A stretch of 64,000 nt of DNA, taken from Closterium sp. NIES-65. Taxonomy: Eukaryota; Streptophyta; Zygnematophyceae; Desmidiales; Closteriaceae. The notes under the pieces are model-generated. The model saw only the letters and a list, made by a program, of their open reading frames with translations, made no database searches and was not told the origin of the DNA. A program made the position numbers and the translations under genes. Shown in pieces: positions 1 through 10,402 of the stretch (position 1 is its first letter; the number at the start of each line of letters is the position of its first letter). Location: NCBI GenBank assembly GCA_948144175.1, contig CANXME010002672.1:96468-160467 (forward strand). Reading direction: 5' to 3'.

Positions 1-12
1 TATCGAGCAGGC
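1..12 (+). other. Probable 3' part of the tRNA-Met primer-binding site
   Basis: TATCGAGCAGG resembles the end of the plant copia primer-binding site TGGTATCAGAGC, short by one A. The first two or so bases would lie outside the window. A complete primer-binding site is seen in the second copia element at 60582, which supports the reading. Confidence 0.45.
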
Positions 13-111
13 TCCCAAGTGGGAACTGTGCCTAGGGCCCACCACATCGATCTTTTTTTTTCCTGCCCGAAGCGCGCTCAGCCCGAGTCGCGCTCCGGGC
101 TCTCACCTCTT

Positions 112-1140
112 CGAGCCGCCCTTCTCAGCGGCCCCGCCGCCCTTCTCAGCGGCCTCGCCGCCCTTCACTGCGGCCCCGCCGCCCCACATTGCGGCCCCGC
201 CGCCCTTCTACGCGGCCCTGCCGCCCTTCGCTGCGGCCGCGCCGCCCCTCGCTGCGGCCCCGCCGACCTTGGCTGCGGCCGCGCCGCCCCTCGCTGCGGC
301 CCCGCCGCCGTTCGCTGCGGCCCCGCCGCCCGTCTCAGCGGCCCCGCCGCCCTTCTTTGCGGCCTTGCCGCCCTTCGCTGCGGCCCCGCTGCCTCACGTT
401 GCGGCCCCGCCGCCCTTCGCTGCGGCCCCGCCGCCCGTCTCAGCGGCCCCGCCGTCCGTCTCAGCGGCCTCGCCGCCCGTCTCAGCGGCCCCGCCACCCG
501 TCTCAGCGGCCCCGCCGCCCTTCGCTGCGGCCCCGCCGCCCTTCACTGCGGCCCGGCCGCCTCTCTCGCTGCGGCCCCGCCGCCCTACTCAGCGGCCCCG
601 CCGCCCTTCACTGCGGCCCCGCCGCCTCTCTCGCTGCGGCCCCGCCGCCTCTCTCGCTGCGGCCCCGCCGCCCTACTCAGCGACCCCGCCGCCCTTCACT
701 GCGGCCCCACCGCCTCTCTCGTTGCGGCCCCGCCGCCCTACTCAGCGGCCCCGCCGCCCTTCTACTGCGGCCCCGCCGCCCTTCTACTGCGGCCCCGCCG
801 CCCTTCTCAGCGGCCCCGCCGCCCTACTCAGCGGCCCCGCCGCCCTTCTACTGCGGCCCCGCCGCCCTTCTCAGGGGCCCCGCCGCCCTTCTCAGTGGCC
901 CCGCCGCCCTTTACCAGCGGCCCTGACGCCCCTTTCACCAGCGGCCCTGCCGCCCTACACCGCCCGCGCCGCCCGAGCCGCCCGAACCGCCCGAGCCGCC
1001 CGAGCCGCCCGACCTGCCCGAGCCGCCCGAGCCGCCCGAGCCGCCCGAGCCGCCCGACCAGCCCGAGCCACCCAAGCCGCCCGAGCCGCCCGAGCCACCC
1101 GAGCCGCCTGAGCCGCCCGAGCCGCCTGAGGAGCCGAGCC
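112..1140 (+). repeat. GC-rich leader minisatellite of copia 1
   Basis: From 112 to about 950 the leader consists of degenerate units of about 20 bp containing GCGGCCCCGCCGCCCTT with alternations of CTCAG, CGCTG and CACTG. From about 960 to 1140 it becomes 9-bp steps of GAGCCGCCC. Because the DNA is so biased, several frames on both strands stay open for hundreds of codons and predict only Ala/Pro/Arg-rich low-complexity peptides. I treat it as untranslated leader rather than a gene, although an unusual N-terminal gag extension cannot be excluded. Confidence 0.7.
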
Positions 1141-1302
1141 GCTGGTGCCACGGAGCCGCAGTTGCTGCTGTGCCGTCCGAGCAGCCGTGTTGCCGTGCTG
1201 CTGTACTGCTGAGCTGCCCGACCCGCCCTGTCTGGTGAGAGCAGCGCTTCTGTCACTGCACTGCCCCTGTCCTACAGTTGGTACTGCTAGTCTACTGCTG
1301 TC

Positions 1303-4300
1303 ATGGCTACCCCCAGTGTTCTCGCTTTAGACGCTGAGGGTCGAGCCATTGACTTTGAGGTTTGGGTAGATGACCTGCAGCTTTTCCTACAGTGCGATAG
1401 GGCAGACGGTCTCTCCCTCTTTGACCTCACCTCTGGTGCTTCCCCTGCCCCTGCTGCCGATGTCGACGCCACTGTTCGCTCACAGTGGGCCACTCGCGAT
1501 GCTGCTGCACGTCTTGCTGTGCGTCGCCACCTGCCTACCACTGAGCGCGCGCACTTTAGTCAGTACAAGAGTGCTCACACCTTGTACGACGCTGTAGTTG
1601 CACGCTACTCTTCCCCTGCCACTGCTGCACTGAGCCGCCTCATGCTACCGTACCTCTTTCCTGACCTTGCTGCCTTTCCCACAGTCGCTGACCTCATTAC
1701 GCACCTCCGCACTAGTGACATCCGCTACCGCGCCGCGCTTCCTGCTGAGTTCCGCGCCAAGAACCCCCCCCCCATGTACATCACTCTCTATTATATAGTC
1801 ACCCGCCTCCCCGACTCCCTTCGCGTAGTCAGGGACCACTTTCTCTCAGTCTGTCCCACCACTCTCACTGTTGACCTCCTAGAGAAGGCCCTCCTAGCAG
1901 CGGAGAAGACCATAGTCGCTGTAGGAGCCTCTCGTGGTGACCCACGCACCCCCATCTTTGAGGGGTGTTCCCCTTCCCCCCTGTTGCCCTCTGTCGCCTC
2001 TAATGCTGCGGCCGACCTCGTTGGTCTTGAGTCGGTCGGTGCAGCGTCTGCCCCTAGCGGGAGACGTTGCTCTGGCAAGGGCAAGGGGGGCAAGGGCGCG
2101 GGTGGAGCTAGCGGGGGCGGTGGAGGTGGTGGTGGAGGCGGCGGACGGAGTGGGGGTGGTGGTGGGAGTGGTGGCGGAGGTGGAGGTGTCGGTGGCAGCA
2201 GCGGAGGCGGAGGCGGCGGAGGCGGTAGCGGTGGGAGCGGAGGCGGCGGTGGTGGCAGAGGTGGAGGCGGCGGTGGTGGAGGAGGTGGAGCTGGTCGGGG
2301 TGGTGCTTCGCAGCGGATCGGCTCCGGTGGTTGTCAGCGCCAGCAGCAGCAGCAGCAGCAGCGTTCTCGAGACATCCCCCCTCCTCAGCAGCTCCGTGAG
2401 TGGTACACGCAGCGTCAGCGTGGTGGGGGTTTTGGCCCGTGCACCTACGTCCTTCGCTCCGGCGACCGCGCGGGTGAGCAGTGTGGGGGTGCCCACTCCA
2501 CCCAGCGCTGCTTAAGCCGCCTGACGGATGCTTGGCGTCAGCAGTTCCCGGAGGCTAGTGAGATCCCCCGCTCGGGAGAGCTATCTAGGGCAGGTGTCGC
2601 TATCTATGATCTTGACTTTGATGCTATCCTTGCTGCCATGTATGCTGTGACTATTAGTGATGAGGGTGACTGTTACCGGTGTTTCCCGCCCGACCCGGGC
2701 ATTGGTACTGCTGCGCTAGGTGCTAGTGAGGCTGCGGCTCTAGGTGCCAGCGCGACTGCGCCCTCAGGTACTGGTGAGGCTGCGCTCTCAGGTACCGCGT
2801 CGGCTTCGGCCTCCCTCACCTTCACACTTGACTCGGGGGCTTCTCGCTCCTTCTTTCGAGACCGCACCACACTCACGCCACTTGGTCGGCCGGTTGCAGT
2901 CTCCCTGGCAGACCCCTCTGGGGGTCCTGTCCTCTCTCACTTCTCTACTGTCCTCCCGTGTCCGGCTGCCCCCTCTGGCACCTTGTCTGGTCTTTACCTC
3001 CCCTCGTTCTCGACGAACTTGGTGAGTGGTGCTGACCTGCAGGATGCGGGGGTTCACCAGTTTACTCCTACGAGTAAGCGGGTGACCCACTGCTCGGACG
3101 CACGCACGGGCCGACACCTAGCCACGTTTTCGCGTCGGCCGGGGTCGAGCCTCTACACTCTGACCACTGGGTCCCCTCCTGTCCCTGCTTCTGGCCAGGT
3201 AGCTGCGTCGGGTCAGGTGTTTGCTGCAGCGTCCAGGTCTGGTCCTGAGTCTGCCCCCTGCTCGTGTCGCCTCCTGTCTCACGAGACTCTCCTGTGGCAC
3301 CACCGTCTTGGTCACCCCTCCCTGCCTCGTCTCCGAGGCATGGCTTCCCGTGTCCTTGTCTCTGGTCTTCCCCGGTCCCTCCCTCCCCTTCCTCCGGGGC
3401 CTGGTCCTTCCTGTGTCCCCTGTGTCGAGGGGCGGCTCCGGGCTGCCCCTCACTCCTCTCAGTTTCCCCTGACAGAGGCCCCGCTGCAGACGCTTCACAT
3501 GGACGTGTGGGGCCCAGCCCGCGTCCGTGGACAGGGTCACGAGCGCTACTTCCTGCTGGTGGTTGACGACTACTCGCGTTACACCATAGTCTTCCCCTTA
3601 AGCAGCAAGGTTGATGTCACTGAGGTGTTGATCGACTGGATCCGCGCAGCTCGTCTCCAGCTCAGGAGGAGCTTCGGCTCGGACTTTCCTGTTCTGCGTC
3701 TGCACTCTGACCGAGGCGGAGAGTTCTCCTCTGGCCTTCTGCGAGCCTTCTGTCGTGCGCGAGGCATCCGCCAGACCTTTACGCTTCCGGACTCTCCACA
3801 GAAAAATGGGATTGCTGAGCGCCGCATTGGCATGGTCATGGACGTCGCTCGTACGTCCATGATGCATGCGGCTGCCCCCCATTTTCTATGGCCGTTTGCG
3901 GTTCGGTACGCGGCGCATAAGATCAACCTTCACCCCAGGGTCTCCAGACCGGAGACCTCCCCAGCCTTGCTGTGGACGGGGAAGGTCGGCGATGCGTCTG
4001 CGTTCCGTGTCTGGGGATCTCGGGCGTTTGTCCGCGACTTGTCTGCGGACAAGCTGTCCCCTCGTGCTGCTCCCTGTGTCTTCCTTGGCTTCCCCCCTGA
4101 CGCCCCTGGGTGGCAGTTCTACCACCCCACCTCTCGTCGTGTTCTGTCCTCCCAGGACGTCACGTTCGACGAGTCAGTCCCCTACTACCGCCTCTTCCCC
4201 TACCGCACTCCTTCCCTCCCCCCGCCACCGCACTTCCTTGTACCAGGTCCACCTCCGGTAGACCCCCTCCCTCCTCCGGGTCCTGCCCCTTCAGGTGTGT

Positions 4301-7215
4301 CCCAGGTAGACGCAGTCGAGCCGGTCGAGGTTGCTGGTGACTCTAGTACTGCTGCGGGTGCTGAGCCTGGGGGTGCTGAGTCTGGGGGTGCTGCGATTGG
4401 GGGTGCTGAGCCTGGGGGTGCTACGACTGGGGGTGCTGAGCCGGGGGGTACTGCGACTGGGGGTGCTGAGCCCGGGGGTGCTACTACTGGGGGTGCTGAG
4501 CCTGGGGGTGCTACGTCAGGAGCTGCTGAGCCTGGGGGTGCAGCGTCTGGAACTACTGAGCCTCGTGGTGCGGAGCGAGCGGCCGCTGGACCTGCTCGTG
4601 TGGCGTCTGGCGGTGCTGGGCCTGGAGGTTCTCCGGGTGCTTCGTCTCGGCGGGAGCTGCGCGAGTGGTTTGCCCGGCGCTGGAGGCGTACTGCTGGAGC
4701 TGGAGCTTCTTGGGCCGCTGAGGGTACTTGTGTCGCCGGTCTCGGAGGTACTCGCCCTGGGAGTGCTGGAGCTGCTGGGCCTGCGGGTACGATTGGAGCT
4801 GGAGCTGCTGAGGGTGTTGGCGCTGAGGCTACTGCTGTCAGTCCTGGCGGTGGTCCTGCTGCGGGTGCTGCTGGTACTGCTGGAGGTTCTGCAGCTGGAG
4901 GTGCTGTTGACGCTGGTGCTGCCGCTGAGGGTACTGGTGCTGTCCCTGCTGTGTCTAGAGTCGCCGCGCGGCCTCGGCCGTACTTCGTTCCGCTCCTTCA
5001 GCAGGTTCTTGGTCCTTCTCCTCCTGTAGAGTGTCCACCGCCTGTCCAGTCACAGTCACAGTTACCGCCCGCCTCCCCACTGCCTGCTCCCTCTCCTTAC
5101 ACTGGTCCTACTAGAGGTCTTGCTGAGCGTCGTGAGCCTGCGTCTCGTCCCGCGTCGCCTGTTCGTGCTGCTCGCGCTAGTCGTAGCGGTTCGCGTCAGC
5201 GTCCTCCTCCTGTCCCTGGCACGCACCGGATGTCTCTGCGTCCGTCCACTGCTCCTCTGCGTGTCCCTTTGCCTTCTCCTCCTGAGTCCTTTCTTCCTGC
5301 GCTTGCCGACCCGGAGTCGGACTCCCTTCGTGCTGCCAGTACTACCTTCACGCGTCTCCTTACTATTGTCGTCACTGACCCCTCTTTTGAGTCCACTGCT
5401 GCGTCTGCTCTTGTTGCTGAGCTCGTTGACTTTGCTGCTTGCTGTCGTCTAGACTACGCTGCTAGTCTTGTTGCTGAGTCTGCGTCTGTCTGTCCTCCGT
5501 CCGTCGGGGGTGAGTGTGCTCTTGGCACGGACGTCCTTGAGGACAGGCAGGAGGAGCTCCAGTGTCTGGCTGCTGCTTCACCTCATCTCGCGTCCGTACT
5601 GCTTACCTCTGAGGGAGACCCGGATGCACTAGACATCCCGACTCCGCGCTCTTACGCGGAGGCCGTAGAGGGTCCCTACTCCTCTCAGTGGCAGGCAGCT
5701 ATGGATGGAGAGATGGCTTCCTGGAAGTCCACAGGCACCTACGTTGACGCGGTTCCTCCTCCTGGGGCGAACATCGTCAGTGGCATGTGGATCTTCAGGG
5801 TGAAGCGGCCGCCGGGCTCTCCACCTGTCTTCAAGGCGCGGTACGTGGCTCGTGGCTTCAGTCAGCGGCAGGGAGTTGACTACTTTCAGACCTTCTCTCC
5901 CACCCCGAAGATGACCACTCTTCGGGTGCTGCTACACATAGCCGCTCAGCGTGACTACGAGCTCCACTCCCTTGACTTCAGCACTGCTTTCCTGCAGGGT
6001 AGCCTGCATGAGGAGATCTGGCTGCGCCGTCCACCTGGCTTCATTGGGACTTTCCCTCCTGGCACCCAGTGGAGCCTCCGACGGCCAGTCTACGGTCTCC
6101 GCCAGGCACCGCGCGAGTGGCACGACACACTCAGGACTACGCTTGCGGCTCTTCGGTTTGCTCCTTCTACTGCTGACCCGTCGTTGTTTCTGCGCACCGA
6201 CACCTCTCTGCCGCCGTTCTACATCCTCGTGTACGTCGACGACTTGGTCTTTGCCACAGCTGACACTGCTGGACTCGCCCACGTGAAGTCCGAGCTGCAG
6301 AAGAGACACACGTGCACAGACCTGGGTTAACTGCGCAACTACCTTGGTTTGCAGATCACCCGGGACAGAGCACGCCGCACCATTACCTTGACTCAGTCAC
6401 ACATGGTGCAGCAGGTCCTTCAGCGCTTCGGCTTCACGTACTCCTCGCCTCAGGCCACTCCTCTGTCTACTCGCCACTCGCTCTCAGCTCTGCCTTCGGA
6501 TGAGTCCGTAGAGTCAAGTGGCCCGTACCCAGAGCTTGTTGGCTGCCTCATGTACCTGATGACCTGCACACGACCTGACCTTGCATACCCTCTTAGCATT
6601 CTTGCACGCTATGTTGCTCCTGGGAGACACAGACCAGAGCACATGGCTGCAGCGAAGAGGGTGTTGCGCTACTTGTGTAGTACGTCGGGCATGGGGCTAG
6701 TGCTTGGAGGGCAGAGTCCAGTGGTCCTCACTGGGGACGCGGACGCTTCTTGGGCTGACGACCAGGCTACGCAGCGGTCGTCACAGGGTTACACCTTCAG
6801 CCTTGGTTCCGGCTCTGTTTCGTGGCGGGCTACTCGCTCGTCTTCTGTTCTCGGCTCCAGTTGTGAGGCTGAGATCTACGCCGGGGCCATGGCTGCACAG
6901 GAGCTTCGCTGGCTCACCTACCTGCTGACTGACCTCGGAGAGCCGCCTCGTTCTCCTCCAGTGCTGTACGTAGACAACAAGGCCATGCTGGCCTTGTGTC
7001 GGGAGCAGCGCCTGGAGCACAGAACGAAGCACATTGCTCTCCGCTACTTTCTTGCTCGTGAGTTGCAGCAGCGTGGTCAGTTGCGACTTGCGTACGTGGC
7101 CTCTGAGGCCAACACTGCTGATATCTTCACCAAGGCACTTCCGCCTTGTGATCATCAGCGCTTCTGCACTCAGCTGGGTCTTGTGCCTGTCTTGCCTCAC
7201 TTGCTCACCCCTTGA
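1303..7215 (+). pseudogene. Copia gag-pol polyprotein, interrupted by one in-frame stop
   Basis: ATG at 1303 opens a frame that runs to a TAA at 6328-6330 and resumes in the same frame to a TGA at 7213-7215 (about 1970 codons). In order it has gag; a Gly-rich tract (nt about 2100-2290); an atypical Cys/His knuckle C-X13-C-X3-H-X4-C near nt 2437; protease LDSGAS (residue about 509); integrase HHCC (WHHRLGH...CVPC, from about 664); the integrase core with catalytic Asp about 733, Asp about 802 and Glu about 838; a long Gly/Ala/Glu/Pro-repeat linker (residues about 1015-1090); reverse transcriptase with YVDD near residue 1645; and RNase H ending with ADIFTKALP. The stop falls just after YVDD, in the conserved segment CTDLG*LRNYLGLQ, so RNase H is cut off. 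No frameshift was seen, so the damage looks recent. Confidence 0.9.
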
Positions 7216-7420
7216 CCTTGCTTGTACTCTTACATATATATATACCTGCTCTTGCTTTTTTAGCCTTATATATATGTGTACTCCTGCATGTGAACTGGCC
7301 TTGTGGCCTTGACCTTGTGCTCGGACTGTGTGGTGACGTTGTGATCCACCTTGAGCTTTGTCTGCTTTGCTTGACTGGTCTTGTGACCCCTTGTTCTCCC
7401 CCACTTTGCCTATGGGGGTG

Positions 7421-7696
7421 TGTCAAATTATAATATTGTGTAGGCTATAGTGGGGTAGCCCATATGGGGTACACATTTCTAGGGTTGCATATTTGTATCA
7501 CTTCCATTCCTTAGTCAATCATTCTTGTTCTACTTTCCTCAGCTACATCATAATTGAGTTTGGTGAAGTTTTCACGCGGGACTTTTCGTCGACAACGCTT
7601 CTTGTGAATTTGACGTTTCTGGCCAGAGTTATAGACCAGCGATTTTGTGTTAATTCAGTCCCTGATCTTCATAGACTCCGTCCTTAGTCTCTAACA
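7421..7696 (+). repeat. Probable 3' LTR of copia 1
   Basis: The sequence starts TGTCAAATTATAATATTG directly after the purine-rich tract TATGGGGGTG (7411-7420) and ends CTCTAACA, giving TGT...ACA ends typical of copia LTRs. The end is placed at 7696 because the 181-bp tandem repeat begins immediately afterwards. The partner LTR is outside the window, so neither LTR identity nor target duplication can be tested. Confidence 0.45.
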
Positions 7697-8517
7697 GCGA
7701 GCATCATCGATCATCGGCGCTCGCGAACGAAGAGCGTCCGCTGCACTTCATGCACATGTGCGGATCCTTCCGCGTTTTGGGGGTGGAAGCGCTCGTTACA
7801 AGCATTTTTCTTTCGCCGTGTAACGCGGATGCGCTTGTCTGGTCCTATTACCCAGCCAGCGAGGGCGTGCGAGGGTTGCGAGCATCATCAGTCATTGGCG
7901 CTCGTGAATGAAGAGCGCCCGCTGCACTTCGTGCACATGTGCGGATCCTTCCGCGTTCTGGGGGTGGAAGCCCCTTGTTCCGAGCGTTTTTCTTCCGCCG
8001 GGTCACGCGGCTACGCTTTTGTGGGCTTATTGCCCAGCCAGCAAGGGCGTGGGAGGGTTGCAAGCATCATCGGTTATCGGCGCTCGCGAATGAAGAGCGC
8101 CCGCTGTACTTCATGCACATGTGCGGATCCTTCCGCGTTTTGGGGGTTGAAGCGCTCGTTCCGAGCGTTTTTCTTCCGCCGGGTCACGTGGCTGCACTTG
8201 TCTGGGCCTATTACCAAGCCTGAAAGGGCGTGGGAGGGTTGCGAGCATCATCGGTCATCGGCGCTCGCGAATGATGAGCGCCCGCTGCACTTCCTACACA
8301 TATGCGGATCCTTCCGCGTTTTTGGGGTGGAAGCGCTCGTTCCGAGCATTTTTCTTCCGCCGGGTCACGTGACTGCGCTAATCTGGTCCTATTGCCAAGC
8401 CAGCAAGGGCGTGGGAGGGTTGCGAGCATCATCGGTCATCGGCGCTCGCGAATAAAGAGCGCGCGCTGCACTTCCTGCACATGTGCGGATCCTTTCGCGT
8501 TCTGGGATTAGAAACGC
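7697..8517 (+). repeat. 181-bp tandem satellite, about 4.5 copies
   Basis: Units start with GCGAGCATCATCGG at 7697, 7878, 8060, 8241 and 8422, spaced 181, 182, 181 and 181 bp. Each contains GTGCGGATCC, CGTTCCGAGCGTTTTTCTT and a closing GGGCGTGGGAGGGTT. The copies differ by scattered substitutions, and the last is cut at about 8517 where a different repeat begins. Open frames across the array have no recognisable protein similarity and are explained by the repeat. Confidence 0.9.
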
Positions 8518-9437
8518 TGGTCCAAGTGACGACTTGGTCCAAGCCAGCACCTGGTCCAAGCAAACACCTGGTTCAAGCGACGACTTTGTCCAAGCGAGTA
8601 CTTGGTCCAAGTGACGACTTGGTCCAAGCGAGCACTTGGTCCAAATGATGCCTTAGTTCAAGCGAGCACCTGGTCCAAGTGACGATTTGGTCCACCGGCA
8701 CCTGGTCCAAGTGACGACTTGGTCCAAGCGAGCACCTGATCCAAGTGACGCCTTGGTCCAAGCGAGAACCTGGTCCAAGTGACGACTCGGTCCAAGCGAG
8801 CACTTGGTCCAAGCGAGCACTCGGTCCAACCGAGCACTCGGTCCAAGCGAGCATTCGGTCCAAGCGAGCGCATTGTCCAAGCGACGACTTGGTCCAAGCA
8901 AGCACCTGGTCCAAGCGACGGCGAGCACATGGTTATAGTGACAATTTGGTCCAAGCAAGCACCTGGTCCAAGCGACGACTCGGTCGAAGCGAGCACCTGG
9001 CCCAAACGACGACTTGGTCCAAGCGAGCACTTGGTCCAAATGACGCCTTGGTTCAAGCGAGCACCTGGTCCAAGTGACGATTTGGTCCACGAGCACCTGG
9101 TCCAAGTGACGACTTGGTCCAAGCGAGCATCTGATCCAAGTGACGCCTTGGTCCAAGCGAGAACCTGGTCCAAAGGAGGACTCCATCCAAGCGAGCACTT
9201 GGCGTAAGCGAGCACTCGGTGTAAGCGAGCACTCGGTCCAAGCGAGCGCATTGTCCAAGCGACAACTTGGTCCAAGCAAGCACCTGGTCCAAGCAACGAC
9301 GATCACATGGTTGTAGTGACAATTTTGGTCCAAGCGAGCACCTGGTCCAAGCGACGACTTGGTCCGAGCGAGTAATTGATCCAATTAACGACTTGGTCAA
9401 AGCGAGCACCTGGTCCAAGTGACGACTTGGTCAAGCG
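8518..9437 (+). repeat. 17-bp minisatellite (TTGGTCCAAGCGAGCAC) with ~385-bp higher-order repeat
   Basis: Units alternate between CTGGTCCAAGTGACGAC and TTGGTCCAAGCGAGCAC. A larger period is visible: the variant CACATGGTTATAGTGACAA near 8927 recurs as CACATGGTTGTAGTGACAA near 9305, and TGGTCCACCGGCACC near 8690 recurs as TGGTCCACGAGCACC near 9084. Long open frames on both strands are by-products of the repeat. Confidence 0.9.
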
Positions 9438-10402
9438 ACGATCCCTCGGTTGAAACATTTCATAGGACATTCCGTGGTTCCGACTTTGAGTGCATTTCAT
9501 CTCGTGAAACCTACGCAATCTCATAGCACATGCGGTTTGCTACCCTGACCCGAGGTGAAACACGAGCCCAACATTGAGGAATACGCCCTCCACCTTGGTT
9601 ATTCCATATGCGCCTGTATGTCGATGATGGAAATACAGTAGCCTTTCAACCCTAGATCGCTTCTAGGTCAGTAGAAAGCCCATTAGTGGGCTTGCCGCTT
9701 TTCTCTCCGTGGAGCCAGATCGTATCCTGAGCTCCTGGAGCGATCACAAGCGGGAATCCGCGATTGATCTCTGCGCTTCGTGGCCTGACGTCAACACCTC
9801 TCACTCACCACCCAGCTTGGACTGCCGTCGCTCGCCTCGTCCTTCCAGTCATTCTCGCCTCGCGGACTCTCCGTTATAGGCCGTCTCGATTGTAGCCATG
9901 CTGTCGCGAAGGCAAGCCTCGGGATTCGCGCGGTTACTGGCGTCGTCAGCGCTGCGTGTGTTCCCGCTCGTGGATGGTCATGGTGAGACGATCCGGAACC
10001 AGCTCGATAGTCCATTCGATATCTGTCACTCGACTTTACAAAGCCGCGAGATTTCTCACTCGTGTGTGTGCATGGGAAACAATGCCAAGACTTAGTTCTT
10101 GTATTGTTAACTCGGCCTTCAAGTCGTGGGGAGGCACTGAGTGGTTCTCCCGTTAGTGGCCGTTCATGTTAAGCCCGGATAGACTTTGATTGGACGATCT
10201 CATGGGACGAACGGATGAGACGATTTGATGTCGCGATCTCATAGACGCGCGTCTTTGATGGCGATCCGGGTTTCGAGGCGCCTCTAGAGTCATCTGATAA
10301 ACGGGTGAATTGTAGCTTATTCTGAAGATGACGCTCGGTTTTGTTGACGATCCGGAATAGATCCGGAATAGACAGGTTCGGGTGAATTGTAGCTTATTCT
10401 GA
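9438..10402. other. Non-coding upstream region of NDUFA9; no gene recognised
   Basis: No convincing coding exon is seen. The stretch probably holds the NDUFA9 promoter and possibly an undetected 5' exon. A 28-bp segment ending TAGCTTATTCTGAAGATG is present twice (about 10303 and 10381), separated by a GATCCGGAATAGA duplication. Confidence 0.5.

Larger units (their letters stand above)
1..7696 (+). mobile_element. Ty1/copia LTR retrotransposon 1 (5' LTR outside window)
   Basis: The element has a long leader, a gag-pol reading frame in the copia order gag, protease, integrase, reverse transcriptase, RNase H (1303-7215), a purine-rich tract (7411-7420) and a probable 3' LTR (7421-7696). The window's first bases, TATCGAGCAGG, look like the 3' part of the usual copia primer-binding site complementary to initiator tRNA-Met, with one base missing. 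The 5' LTR should therefore end just before base 1. A single in-frame stop in reverse transcriptase suggests this copy cannot make a full polyprotein. Confidence 0.85.

Noticed and set aside
19-1256. Overlapping Ala/Pro/Arg-rich open frames on both strands of the copia leader
   Set aside because: All are explained by a GC-rich repeat; no domain, and the copia gag starts at 1303.
8573-9418. Reverse frames with LDQVLAWTKSSLGP repeats
   Set aside because: Translation of the 17-bp minisatellite; no protein similarity recognised.
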